The notes below the pieces were generated by a model that had not been told where the DNA came from, did no database searches, and worked only from the letters and a program-made list of their open reading frames with translations. Positions 10,966 through 20,378 of a stretch of 64,000 bases of DNA are shown here, piece after piece. The first letter of the stretch is position 1. Each line of letters opens with the position of its first letter. Source of the stretch: Rivularia sp. T60_A2020_040 (GTDB lineage: Bacteria > Cyanobacteriota > Cyanobacteriia > Cyanobacteriales > Nostocaceae); NCBI GenBank assembly GCA_015272215.1, contig JACYMD010000078.1:105907-169906 (forward strand), in the 5' to 3' direction. A program made the position numbers and the translations under genes.

Positions 10966-12042
10966 TCAGCTGATATGTTTAAAGACTATCTTTAACAACT
11001 CTGATTGGGTAAAAGGTTTGGTCAAATAACCAGAAGCCCTTACCATCTTTGCTTTTGCTCTATCTACAAATCCAGTCCTCCCAGTTACCATAATGATCGG
11101 AATATTTTTGAAGGCTGAATGTCTTCGTAGTAAGGAACACAATTCATAACCATCTAAGTTTGGCATTTCTACGTCTAATAAAATTAAGTCCGGTTTACTA
11201 CGCAAAATTTGCATCAAAGCTTTTACCGGATCGTTGATCATCACAACTGAAAAATTATCTTCGTCCAAAAAACGTTTAATCGATTTTAAGATAGTTAAAC
11301 TATCATCAATACAGGCAACTGTATATAGCCGTTCTTTGGTACTATTTGAAATATTTGTATTTTTATTATCCTTATTATCCTTGACAATTTCGTTTTTAGT
11401 TGGTTTTTTTAGCTGTTTTTCAACATCCTCATTCGGCTTAACCTGAATATTTGCCGGGTTTATTTCCTTTACTATAGATGAATGCTCCCCTGATGTGGCT
11501 TTTTGTTGGTTTATCCGACGACTTCTTAATTCTTTTTGAGCATTTTCTACCAAAGAACGTAAATCCAAATGGCAAAATGTTGGTAAGTCTTCCAAGGGAT
11601 TTTCATTCCTAAATTCGTAACTTCCTTCTTGGATTGTCAGAAACGATTCTAATACCTCCTTTGCTAATTCATTTACTAAAGTTGCTGCTTGAGGATAAGT
11701 AATATAATCACCATCAACTAACCAGCAAATTGCTTGATAATCTGGTTGAGAAACTGACTCATCCTTAGTTTCAAATTTCATCCGCATTTGTATACGTGCT
11801 GAACTATTCAGAGTCGGTATGTGCTGATTCAATTGTCGGAGGCGAGTATCAAGTCGTTCAAATAAGTTATCCGAGCAAGAAGCATAAGTAAGTTTTCCTT
11901 CCTCCAAATAGATACTCCATGAATTTGACTTAGTAAATACTCTTAAGCAACCTGTAGCATGACGACTGCTTAACTGTGCCAACAAAGATAACGGATGAAG
12001 TTTCTGAAATAATTTGTAACCATCTACGGGAGTTGTACTCAT
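10966..12042 (-). CDS. PatA/PixG-family response regulator (PATAN domain plus receiver)
   Basis: About 358 residues from the ATG at 12042; the open frame extends to 12138, but the extra 32 residues look untranslated and the conserved part begins at MSTTPVDGYKLFQ. The N-terminal two-thirds is the PATAN/DUF4388-like region typical of PatA and PixG (SSRHATGCLRVF). A variable charged linker follows, then a C-terminal receiver with Asp in LILLDVEMPNLDGYEL and Lys in GYLTKPFTQSEL. Family members set heterocyst pattern (PatA) or pilus-driven motility (PixG, PilG, HmpA). Its position as first gene of the che cluster argues for the motility role. It is transcribed toward cheY with a 73-base gap. Confidence 0.88.
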   Translation of the reverse strand: MSTTPVDGYKLFQKLHPLSLLAQLSSRHATGCLRVFTKSNSWSIYLEEGKLTYASCSDNLFERLDTRLRQLNQHIPTLNSSARIQMRMKFETKDESVSQPDYQAICWLVDGDYITYPQAATLVNELAKEVLESFLTIQEGSYEFRNENPLEDLPTFCHLDLRSLVENAQKELRSRRINQQKATSGEHSSIVKEINPANIQVKPNEDVEKQLKKPTKNEIVKDNKDNKNTNISNSTKERLYTVACIDDSLTILKSIKRFLDEDNFSVVMINDPVKALMQILRSKPDLILLDVEMPNLDGYELCSLLRRHSAFKNIPIIMVTGRTGFVDRAKAKMVRASGYLTKPFTQSELLKIVFKHIS

Positions 12043-12874
12043 TTTGCTCTTACCACTGCTAAATTGGATCAATTTACATCTAATTTTTTGCGAATTTTCC
12101 CTGATATAAAAAATAAAATTTATGTATTCTAGTAACAAATAAAACCCAGTATATTATCTATACAAGTAACAAAATCTTAGTTAGTAAACGTTTAAAGATA
12201 ATCAGTTATATTTTGGTTATATAACTTACTTGTACTGAGGTTAACAGAGATTTCTAAATAAGAAGTAAAAAAACTGTAAAGACTACTTAAAGGTACTGAG
12301 TGTTTTGCTTACTCAAGCAATTTAAATTGTTCAGCTATTAATGTTGTTTAATTAAATTAAATTTCCCGTATTACTACTTAAGTATAATACAGCTAATTTA
12401 TTCGTTGGTCATTTGTATAAAATATTTTTACCTTATTATTTATTCTCACATAATCAAATTTAATTAGATGTTTCCCAAAGCAGACAAAGATTGCAGCCTT
12501 TATATTAAGGTAGCTATCGGTAAATAGAAAGTTTAACTTTATACATTACAAAAAATTATGATTTTTAAATCGATTGCAAGTTAGCTTTCTTTATATAGTT
12601 AATTGCGAACATTCAGAAACTAGTTATCATAAATACTTAGTAAAACTTAGTATATTCAAGTTTTTTCTTGATTATTGATGCAAGTCCTTTTTGATTTATC
12701 GTCAAATAAGAGTGTAAATCCTGATATTAGCTAATTTTGATAAATTTCAGTTAGTTGCTATTGCCTTAGCCGTAATCTTAATATTTAGATTTAAATTTAG
12801 ATTTATATACTTTGCAAATCTTAACTACTTATTTACAGTATATTTGATCTTGATGAGGCAGATTCGGACGTTCC

Positions 12875-13058
12875 GGGATGCCCATCCCACAACAGCTTTA
12901 TAATCTAATGCTGTACCTGATTTATCTGTAAAATGCTCTAAGTATTACGCTTTAAAATTTACCCATAGATTCGCTATATTCCAATGCCAACTACTGGGAA
13001 ATATTATGGTGTTCCATAACAATAAGCTGTTGTGCAAATCTTGTGGGGTGGGCATCCC
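12875..13058. repeat. 184-bp terminal-inverted-repeat element
   Basis: The left end GGGATGCCCATCCCACA plus AACAGCTT is matched on the opposite strand by the right end AAGCTGTT, an extra AATCTT-containing segment, TGTGGGG and TGGGCATCCC. The middle is AT-rich with no coding frame. The shape is that of a MITE. I saw no second copy in this window. Confidence 0.65.
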
Positions 13059-13168
13059 TGTACACCCAAATATATAATTTAGCTGCGGGAGCAAGCTGAT
13101 CAAGATTTTTGCTTGCTCAATGTCGGTTATTTCAATTTGGTCACACTCATAACCGCACCCAAGACACT

Positions 13169-13285
13169 ATGTTATCAAAAATTTTACTTTTAGACGTAGA
13201 GAATGAAGAGTATTTGTTCTTGATATCAAATCATGCAAACACATACAATAATCAGCTTGATTCTATCAAGGTATTTAAAAAATAA
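13169..13285 (+). CDS. Possible 38-residue ORF, uncertain
   Basis: An ATG-initiated frame (MLSKILLLDVENEEYLFLIS...) ending in TAA just before the tRNA gene. The start vaguely resembles the first strand of a receiver domain, but it stops at once, so it may be a gene fragment or chance. No clear ribosome binding site is seen. Confidence 0.18.
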   Translation: MLSKILLLDVENEEYLFLISNHANTYNNQLDSIKVFKK

Positions 13286-13298
13286 AAAGATAAAAAAA

Positions 13299-13380
13299 TG
13301 CGGATGAAAGGACTTGAACCTTCACGCCCGAAGGCACTAGAACCTAAATCTAGCGCGTCTGCCAATTCCGCCACATCCGC
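13299..13380 (-). tRNA. tRNA-Leu (anticodon UAG)
   Basis: Read on the minus strand the sequence starts GCGGATG and ends CATCCGC plus discriminator A, giving a perfect 7-bp acceptor stem. The anticodon arm is CTAGA-TTTAGGT-TCTAG with anticodon TAG. A long class II variable arm (TGCCTTCGGGCGT) and the T arm GGTTCAAGTCC follow, as expected for leucine. The 3' CCA is not encoded. It lies 44 bases downstream of the alanine racemase gene on the same strand. Confidence 0.97.
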
Positions 13381-13424
13381 ATTCAGTTAATAAGCATATC
13401 ATAAAAAAATATTTTTGAGAAGAC

Positions 13425-14621
13425 TTATTTTTTTATTTGAGGATTTACGCGAGGTAAACGATGCTTGAAAGAGCAAAGAATTTCCCAAGAAATAGTATTT
13501 AATTGATTTGCCCAATCTTCGGCAGTAATCTGTTGTTCACCTTCAAACCCTAGAATAGTGACGATTTCTCCCTCTTGTACATCAGAAATAGCGCTGATAT
13601 CGATCATTATTTGATCCATAGTAATCGCACCAACTTGAGGTACTTTTAATCCCCGCAGCAAAACTTGCATTTTATTAGAAAGATTGCGGGGTATTCCATC
13701 TGCATAACCAATTCCTACAACGGCTAAACGCATTTGCTTGTTGGCAATAAATGTGTGTCCGTAACTAACACCAACACCTTTTTGAATTGTTTTGACGTGA
13801 GTCACTCGCGCTTTTACCTGTAAAACCGGCTTTAATTCAACTGTTGAGCCTAAATGAACTGATGGATAAAGTCCATAAACAGCTAAACCTACCCGAACCA
13901 TATCGTAATGTAAAGATTTATCACTTAAAGTACCGGCAGAATTTGCTAAATGCAGACAGGGTATTTCTATGCCAATATCTTTAATAGTGGCGATCGCACT
14001 TTCAAACCGTTGATGTTGGAGTTTCATCATGGTATGATCGGGGCTATCGGCGGTTGCTAGATGAGAATAAATACTGGCAATCTGAAGATGAGGCAAGCGT
14101 GCAACTAATTGAACAAACTCAACACAATGCTGCCAATCAGTACCTAAGCGCGACATTCCGGTATCTAATTTAATATGTACCCGTAATGAGCAATCAAAAT
14201 TTATCGCTTCTAAAATATCAGAAAATATTAAAGCTTGTTTAGCACTACAAAGTGTCGGTTCAAGATGCCAACAAGCAATTGCCTGGACTTGTTCTTTCGT
14301 ATAGGTAGCACCTAAAATCAAAATAGGGGCTTTAATGCCAGCTTCTCTTAGTTCAACTCCTTCTGGAACTGTCGCAACACCCAAGCAACTCGCTCCTGAT
14401 TTTAACGCTGTTTGAGCCACACTTACAGCCCCATGTCCGTAAGCATCTGCTTTCACCACAGCCATGAATTGAGTGCGCGGTGATAGCAATTTACGTAGCT
14501 CAACTATGTTATTCGATAATGCCCCTAAATCAATTTCCACCCAAGCACGTTGCGAAAACCAAGCATAAGTATCACAAGCAACAATCGAACTGACACTTTT
14601 ATTTTGTTCATTACTTAACAT
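13425..14621 (-). CDS. alr: Alanine racemase
   Basis: PLP enzyme interconverting L- and D-alanine for peptidoglycan, 398 residues. The PLP lysine is K57 in the signature MAVVKADAYGHGA. The second catalytic residue, the tyrosine of GVSYGHTF, and the conserved MDQIMIDIS of the C-terminal beta domain are present. The fold is an N-terminal TIM barrel plus C-terminal beta domain. About 25 residues precede the usual family start (RAWVEIDLGAL), which is a modest extension. No neighbour suggests an operon; the tRNA-Leu gene follows directly. Confidence 0.96.
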   Translation of the reverse strand: MLSNEQNKSVSSIVACDTYAWFSQRAWVEIDLGALSNNIVELRKLLSPRTQFMAVVKADAYGHGAVSVAQTALKSGASCLGVATVPEGVELREAGIKAPILILGATYTKEQVQAIACWHLEPTLCSAKQALIFSDILEAINFDCSLRVHIKLDTGMSRLGTDWQHCVEFVQLVARLPHLQIASIYSHLATADSPDHTMMKLQHQRFESAIATIKDIGIEIPCLHLANSAGTLSDKSLHYDMVRVGLAVYGLYPSVHLGSTVELKPVLQVKARVTHVKTIQKGVGVSYGHTFIANKQMRLAVVGIGYADGIPRNLSNKMQVLLRGLKVPQVGAITMDQIMIDISAISDVQEGEIVTILGFEGEQQITAEDWANQLNTISWEILCSFKHRLPRVNPQIKK

Positions 14622-15392
14622 TTATGATCTCCCATTCACAACTAGGCAAGAGGCAAGAGGCAAGAGGTAATTCTTCATATCTTGCACCATAAAAACTTCT
14701 CGTCAAAATAATTACTAATTGTTTTCCTGTGGTTCTTACCCGCCTGGGACTGCAAGTAAGAGTCTGATAGCAGAAGTCCATTAAAATGGACTAAGATATG
14801 ACATTTTTATGTTGGTAATATTTTTATTTGTATTTTTTATTTTGTAGTTAATTATGCTTATGGTGCAAGATGTCAGGTAAGAGGTAAGAGGCAAGAGGTA
14901 AGAGTTTCACCCCTATTTTTTGATGATTTTTGAACGAGCATCAGTTACAAATCCAAGGTATGACAAGGACTTTACCCCAAATATCTTGCACTTTTTTAGA
15001 GCAAAAATCACATTTAACTCTTAAAATACAAGGCTTTTCAAGTCCCAACAGCAAGCCCTATGTAAGCTGGCACAAAAAAATAACGCTATATAAAGAAATG
15101 TAAATCAATCTTAAACCCTCTTACCTTTTGCAAGACAGCCTTTTGCCTTGTCTTAATGATAATTTTCTGTGCTGACCTACTTATGTTTCTATTCTTTTTC
15201 CTAGAAGCTGATCGGGTCGATCTGGAAGTTTACCGTTATTCGCGATTAAAATACAAGAGTCTTAATTGCTATTTAATCTAAAATCTAAAATCTAAAATCT
15301 AAAATTCACTGACCAGTATAAGTTAAACTCGTTCGCAAATTAGAGCCAATTCGTGTTAATATATGTAAAACTAATACCTTGAGCGACTATCA
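14622..15392. other. Intergenic region rich in repeats
   Basis: It contains GGCAAGA/GGTAAGA-type heptamer runs at 14641-14670 and 14870-14905, the 193-bp inverted-repeat element at 14679-14871, and an STRR run of AATCTAA units at 15274-15306 shortly before the HNH gene. No gene seen. The HNH gene promoter must lie in the last 100 bases. Confidence 0.6.
14679..14871. repeat. 193-bp terminal-inverted-repeat element, copy 1 of 3
   Basis: The ends are ATCTTGCACCAT and ATGGTGCAAGAT. Inside are conserved phrases (CGTCAAAATAATTA, CTGGGACTGCAAGT, AGAAGTCCATTAAAATGGACT) that recur at 31211-31337 (truncated) and, in the opposite orientation, at 48902-49084. It has no coding capacity. The AGTCCATTAAAATGGACT segment is itself a hairpin. 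It looks like a MITE-type element of this genome. Confidence 0.85.
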
Positions 15393-15890
15393 ATGGGAAA
15401 GGTTTTAGTCTTAAACGCTTCTTACGAACCGCTCAATATTACGAGCTGGCGTCGTGCTGCAATTTTGCTAATTAAAGGAAAAGCAGAACGGGTAGAACAT
15501 AACGGTAAATTTATTTACTCAGGTTTTCCACTCCCTACTGTTATCCGGTTACGCTATTACGTGCGCGTGCCTTACAAGGAAATTCCTTTAACCCGTCGGA
15601 ATATATTGCATCGCGATGGTCACACTTGTCAATACTGCGGCTACAAGGGCGATGACTTAACACTAGATCATGTCATACCGCGATCGCGTCGTGGGGGCGA
15701 TAGCTGGGAAAATATAGTTACGGCTTGCGTTCGCTGTAACGTCAAGAAAGGAAATCGGACACCGCAAGAAGCTCATATGCCATTGCATCATACCCCACGC
15801 CGACCTTATAGTAGCCTCTACTTTGAGGTCAGTAAACATCTTAAAAGTGGTTTGCATCAAGAATGGCAAAAGTATGTTATAGGACTTTGA
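15393..15890 (+). CDS. HNH endonuclease family protein
   Basis: 165 residues with a treble-clef HNH core: CQYCGYKGDDLTLDHVIPR, then a GGDSWENIVTACVRCNVKK segment. Both CxxC zinc knuckles, the catalytic DH pair and the distal Asn are present. The N-terminus (VLVLNASYEPLNITSWRRA) is the conserved lead found in a widespread cyanobacterial and bacterial HNH family. It is expected to bind a metal and cut nucleic acid, but the biological role of this stand-alone family is not established. It starts at the ATG at 15393 and has no obvious operon partner. Confidence 0.88.
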   Translation: MGKVLVLNASYEPLNITSWRRAAILLIKGKAERVEHNGKFIYSGFPLPTVIRLRYYVRVPYKEIPLTRRNILHRDGHTCQYCGYKGDDLTLDHVIPRSRRGGDSWENIVTACVRCNVKKGNRTPQEAHMPLHHTPRRPYSSLYFEVSKHLKSGLHQEWQKYVIGL

Positions 15891-16735
15891 CACAATATAT
15901 ATATTTGTCACGAGTACGGCATAAATTGCTTTGATACAAGCAGTTAAGATGGGATGCAAGGCAGACAAAAGACAGAGGTTGCCAGGGACAATTTGAATAT
16001 TGCCGTTTAGATTTTGTCGTCAAAGAGTTGGCAAAATAAAAATAGGCTTTTGAATTATGCAGCTACACTACGACTGGATCGGAGTAGTGCAATGTTGCTA
16101 TTGCCAAGCCAAGTCAAATCATTAAGCGACAAGAACTTTAATATTTTACATCATGTTTACAAAACGGCAAGCAGGGTGCATCTAAATTAATTATCAAAAA
16201 AAGTCAAATGATATGTAAATTTAATATGAGTCCGTTTTAAAAATAAGCATTTTATCAGAAAAGCTGGCTCTCAATTCTTAATAACAGGCTTTTTGCGGCG
16301 ATTTTCGGGACTTATAACTCAGATTGGTCAAAATATATCGAACTATCTGGGTTTGCTTTCCTTTATCCTTTTAAAGCAAGGTATTTCCCGTCCCAAGAAA
16401 ATTTATATCTAAAATTAATATATAATTAGTTCTATCACACCTTCAGGCACCTGAGCTAAACCTTGGTTTCTAGCAAATTTATGGGTCAAGAATGGTGCAA
16501 AATATTATTTTATTAGACTTTTGAGGCAACGCCGATTTAATGATACTGACTTAGCTATGATTGAAATAATAAGTTAAGCAAGTCGGTTAGGGTTAAATTG
16601 ACAAATTATAAATATATGAGATATTAGCACTTTGGTACATAGAGTGCGAAAATTGTAGTATGTGGCAGGTGAAAATATTCGCTGTTTTGGAAAATTTTTG
16701 AAACCGAACCTCTCAGGCTACGATAAACCCTCTCT
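15891..16735. other. 845-bp intergenic region, no gene recognised
   Basis: An AT-rich spacer between two plus-strand genes. I see only short interrupted frames and no tRNA, riboswitch or clear palindrome. The DHH-family gene promoter presumably lies near its 3' end. Confidence 0.5.
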
Positions 16736-18028
16736 ATGCAACTAAATTATTACAATAAGCAGGTTAAAGAATTGCAATTGACACCAGACTTAAAAACTCT
16801 TGAAAATAATCAAAAATCCTTAGAAGAATCGCTTCCATCAAAAAAAAGGTCTATTGCGACAGTGGAACTCGAGAGCGGTAATTATGGAGCAGGCTTGCGT
16901 GCTAATTCTGTAGCTGTCCAAAAATCAGAGCAATTATTGCAAACGCTCAAAGCACATAAACACGAGCGTCAAATAATTATCTTACAGGATTTCCCCGACC
17001 CCGATGCTCTTTCTTCAGCTTGGACTTATCAGTTGATTGCCGAACAATACGATATAAAATGCGATATTACCTATGCTGGGACTCTTTCTCATCAAGAAAA
17101 TATTGCTCTAGTCAAGTTGACCAACTTACCAGCAACACGCACTCCCTTACAAAGCCTTAAGAAACGCGATTTATCATCTTATCAAGGCTACGTTTTAATT
17201 GATAACCAAGGTACCACTTCTGCTTTAATGGATGTAGTAAAAGAAGCGGGAATCCCAGCGATTGTAGTTGTAGACCATCACAATTTACAGGGTGATTTTA
17301 AATCAGAATTTGTTGACATCCGTCCCGGAGTCAGGGCAACGGCAACAATTTTTACCCAATACCTACAGAATGGGTTATTGCAGTTAGATAGCAGCATCAG
17401 CGAACACATTAATTGTGCAACAGCGTTAATGCATGGCTTGCACTCAGATACAAATCGACTGATGCAGGCAAAAGAAGAAGATTTCATCGCCGCAGCTTAT
17501 CTAAGTCGATTTTATGACGGTCAGTTGCTTAACACCATACTGCGGGCTACTCGTTCCAAGCGAGTTATGGATGTGATTGAACGTTCGTTAAAAAATCGGA
17601 TTGTGCAAAATAACTTTTCAATTGCTGGTGTTGGTTTTTTGCGCTATGAAGATAGAGATGCGATTCCCCAAGCTGCTGATTTTTTAGTGACAGAAGACAA
17701 CGTACACACCGCAGTTGTCTATGGTATAGTTCACGATCAAGATGAAGAATTAGAAGTAGTGATTGGTTCTTTGAGAACGAATAAACTAACTCTAGACCCC
17801 GATGAATTTATCAAGGAAGCCTTCGGACAAGACAGTACTGGTCGTTTTTTTGGTGGTGGACGTACCAGTGCAGGAGGCTTTGAAATTCCCATGGGTTTCT
17901 TGTCTGGAAGCAACGAAGACTCCGGTTACGCCAAAATGAAATGGGAAGTGTACGATACCCAAATTAAACAAAAATTATTGAAATTGGTCAATCCCAAAGA
18001 TAATCCGATTTCTTCTGATGATGAATAA
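16736..18028 (+). CDS. DHH-superfamily phosphoesterase
   Basis: 430 residues. The N-terminal DHH domain carries metal-binding motifs: DFPDPDALSSA in place of DxDA, a DNQGT segment and VVDHHNLQGDF (the DHH motif). The C-terminal DHHA1 domain ends in the glycine-rich substrate motif GGGRTSAGGFEIP. This layout fits the NrnA/oligoribonuclease-like and cyclic-dinucleotide phosphodiesterase branch: cleavage of short oligonucleotides or 3'-phosphoadenosine phosphate by a two-metal site. The exact substrate cannot be assigned. About 75 residues before the first motif are poorly conserved. An STRR run follows, then sixA 90 bases downstream, so co-transcription is possible. Confidence 0.88.
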   Translation: MQLNYYNKQVKELQLTPDLKTLENNQKSLEESLPSKKRSIATVELESGNYGAGLRANSVAVQKSEQLLQTLKAHKHERQIIILQDFPDPDALSSAWTYQLIAEQYDIKCDITYAGTLSHQENIALVKLTNLPATRTPLQSLKKRDLSSYQGYVLIDNQGTTSALMDVVKEAGIPAIVVVDHHNLQGDFKSEFVDIRPGVRATATIFTQYLQNGLLQLDSSISEHINCATALMHGLHSDTNRLMQAKEEDFIAAAYLSRFYDGQLLNTILRATRSKRVMDVIERSLKNRIVQNNFSIAGVGFLRYEDRDAIPQAADFLVTEDNVHTAVVYGIVHDQDEELEVVIGSLRTNKLTLDPDEFIKEAFGQDSTGRFFGGGRTSAGGFEIPMGFLSGSNEDSGYAKMKWEVYDTQIKQKLLKLVNPKDNPISSDDE

Positions 18029-18033
18029 TAAAT

Positions 18034-18113
18034 AGTTGACAGTTGACAGTGGACAGTTGACAGTTGAGAGTCAATCCAAAATCCAAAATCTAAAATCTAA
18101 AATCTAAAATTAA
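18034..18113. repeat. STRR runs (GACAGTT and AAAATCT heptamers)
   Basis: A run of GTTGACA units switches directly to AATCCAAA/AATCTAAA units. These heptamer tandem repeats occur in many gaps of this window and are typical of filamentous cyanobacteria. The array ends 5 bases before the GTG start of sixA, so it lies where a leader and Shine-Dalgarno site would be. Confidence 0.85.
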
Positions 18114-18118
18114 ATGCT

Positions 18119-18613
18119 GTGGAACTATATTTAATTCGTCATGGTATCGCACAAGTTGCTACAAGCGAGATCAAAGATGAAGAACGAAGCCTCACCGAAG
18201 ATGGACGAAAAAAAACGCAAAAAGTTGCTCAACGTTTAAAAAACTTGGGCTTAAGTTTTGATTTGATTGCTACAAGTCCTTTAGTAAGAGCGCAACAAAC
18301 GGCGGAAATATTCATTTCCACAGGTTTAAGTTCGCAACTAGAAGAATGTTCTTATCTTGCTCCTGAAGGTAGTATCCAAGATTGGATTGCACAATGGTTA
18401 ATGCCCAAAAATTATCCATCTTCCACACGCTTGGGGCTGGTGGGACACGAACCTTGTTTAAGCAATTGGGCAGAAATTTTAGTTTGGGGTGAAGCGAAAG
18501 ATAGCTTAGTCCTGAAAAAAGCAGGTACTATCGGAATAGAAACACCAGAAAACGGTTCTCTTGTGGGTCGTTGTCAGATGTTTTGGCTGACACCACCTAG
18601 ATATTTGCTGTGA
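18119..18613 (+). CDS. sixA: Phosphohistidine phosphatase SixA
   Basis: 164 residues of the histidine phosphatase (RHG) superfamily. The catalytic RHG is in LYLIRHGIAQ at the very N-terminus, a second conserved region is SPLVRAQQTAEIF, and the later catalytic His is in LGLVGHEPCLSNW. SixA in E. coli removes phosphate from HPt histidines, so the family suggests a role in damping phosphorelays. The start is GTG at 18119 (GTG-GAA-CTA-TAT); the ATG just upstream is out of frame. Confidence 0.9.
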   Translation: MELYLIRHGIAQVATSEIKDEERSLTEDGRKKTQKVAQRLKNLGLSFDLIATSPLVRAQQTAEIFISTGLSSQLEECSYLAPEGSIQDWIAQWLMPKNYPSSTRLGLVGHEPCLSNWAEILVWGEAKDSLVLKKAGTIGIETPENGSLVGRCQMFWLTPPRYLL

Positions 18614-18727
18614 TAGCTATCCAATCCTTCTTCCAGGAAGTTTTGTATTAACGGATACTGTTATCATGGTAAAACTTTCTGGTAAGTTAGCTCTATAAAA
18701 TCTTTCAAACGTTCATATGGTATTGCC

Positions 18728-19867
18728 ATGATGGTGTCCGAATTTAAGCCCGGATTAGATGGTGTTCCCGCAGCTCAGTCTAGTATTAGTCATGTTGACG
18801 GGCAAAAGGGAATATTGGAATATCGTGGCATCAGAATTGAAGAACTAGCAAAAAAGAGTACTTTTCTCGAAACTGCTTATCTGCTAATTTGGGGTGAATT
18901 GCCGAATAAAGAAGAGCTAGCATTGTTTGAACGTGAAGTTCATCAAAATAGACGAATCAAATACCGGATTCGGGACATGATGAAGTGTTTTCCCGAAAGC
19001 GGTCATCCCATGGACGTTTTACAAGCTTCAGCAGCAGCATTGGGTTTATTTTATTCTCGTCGCGATTTAAATAATCCAGCTTACATTAGAGATGCTGTGG
19101 TACGTCTATTAGCTAGTATTCCGACTATGGTAGCAGCATTTGAATTAATGCGACGAGGTGATGACCCCGTGCGTCCTCATGATGAGCTAGACTATGCTGC
19201 CAACTTTTTGTATATGCTCCATGAGGAAAAACCAGATCCCTTAGCAGCGCGAATATTTGATGTTTGCTTGATACTTCATGCCGAACACACCATGAATGCT
19301 TCTACTTTCAGCGCTAGGGTGACAGCTTCTACTCTTACAGACCCCTATGCAGTAGTCGCAAGTGCAGTCGGAACCTTGGGTGGACCTTTACACGGTGGTG
19401 CGAATGAAGAAGTTATTGGGATGTTAGAAGAAATTGGTTCTATAGAAAACGTCCGCCCTTACGTTTTAGATTGTATTCAGCGCAAAACTAAAATAATGGG
19501 TTTTGGTCATCGTGTCTATAAGGTCAAAGACCCACGCGCTCAGATTTTACAAAACTTAGCAGAAGAATTATTTGCCAAATTTGGGTATGACAAATACTAT
19601 GACATTGCCCAAGAAATGGAACGAGTAGTAGAGGAAAAATTAGGTCATAAAGGAATTTATCCTAATGTTGACTTTTACTCTGGTTTAGTGTATAGGAAAT
19701 TAGGCATTTCTACAGACTTTTTTACACCAGTATTCGCCATGGCTCGTGTTGCTGGTTGGTTAGCGCATTGGAAAGAACAGATTGCAGAAAACCGAATTTT
19801 CCGTCCTGGTCAGGTTTACAAAGGTCATCATCAAATTGAATATGTACACATCACTGAACGGAATTAA
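18728..19867 (+). CDS. gltA: Citrate synthase
   Basis: 379 residues, condensing acetyl-CoA and oxaloacetate at the entry of the cyanobacterial TCA pathway that supplies 2-oxoglutarate. The catalytic histidines are seen in LILHAEHTMNASTF and MGFGHRVYK, with the GGPLHGGANEEV signature and the Asp of NVDFYSGLVYRKLG. Length and N-terminus (KPGLDGVPAAQSSISHVDG) fit the short type II-like bacterial and cyanobacterial enzyme without the N-terminal NADH-binding extension. Two ATGs are adjacent (18728 and 18731). Confidence 0.96.
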   Translation: MMVSEFKPGLDGVPAAQSSISHVDGQKGILEYRGIRIEELAKKSTFLETAYLLIWGELPNKEELALFEREVHQNRRIKYRIRDMMKCFPESGHPMDVLQASAAALGLFYSRRDLNNPAYIRDAVVRLLASIPTMVAAFELMRRGDDPVRPHDELDYAANFLYMLHEEKPDPLAARIFDVCLILHAEHTMNASTFSARVTASTLTDPYAVVASAVGTLGGPLHGGANEEVIGMLEEIGSIENVRPYVLDCIQRKTKIMGFGHRVYKVKDPRAQILQNLAEELFAKFGYDKYYDIAQEMERVVEEKLGHKGIYPNVDFYSGLVYRKLGISTDFFTPVFAMARVAGWLAHWKEQIAENRIFRPGQVYKGHHQIEYVHITERN

Positions 19868-20378
19868 AAGGGAGTAGGGAATAGGGAATAGGGAATAGGG
19901 AAATCCCATAATTAAGATGAGGAGATTTGTTTCCATGAATTAATTTAGAGGCTTGTACCCAATTTGAAGGGCTAATTCTTCCCCTGTTCCCGTTCCCCGC
20001 TCACGGGGCTGTAGCAGCGCTACGTCTGTGATTGAGTTAAAGAAAGCCGAGGAGCTATGTTTTTGTATCAACAGCATCAAGGGCGGTGGTGAGCTTCCTC
20101 ATTCCCTTTTCCACCTTTAATTCAGTTATCGATAAGATAACTAGAAACTCTCGTTCGGGTGAGAGAATACCAAGCCACAGAGCGATATACTAGGCATGGT
20201 TATGGTCAAAAATCTGAAATTTTACCTTTTTGAGGTAAATATATTGTTTGGTTACTTTACAGTTATTAATAATTAGAGATAGTTGTAAATAACCATCATG
20301 TGCATGAAATATAAATAATCCCGCGTTTTATTGAGCGTGGGTAGTGTCAAGCTTGAGTTAACTTCAATCATTATAAAA
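19868..20378. other. 510-bp intergenic region upstream of ndhA
   Basis: It begins with an STRR run of GGGAATA units (19871-19902), followed by a small GC-rich palindromic stretch (CCCCGCTCACGGGG, then GTAGCAGCGCTACGTC near 20000-20030). The rest is AT-rich and should contain the ndh operon promoter, which I could not localise. Confidence 0.55.

Larger units (their letters stand above)
12043..13298. other. 1.25-kb AT-rich intergenic region
   Basis: This is upstream DNA of the chemotaxis cluster, very AT-rich. It contains one terminal-inverted-repeat element (12875-13058) and a possible 38-codon ORF (13169-13285), each listed separately. I see no other gene or recognisable RNA. Its length would allow complex regulation of the motility operon, but no operator could be assigned. 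Confidence 0.6.
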
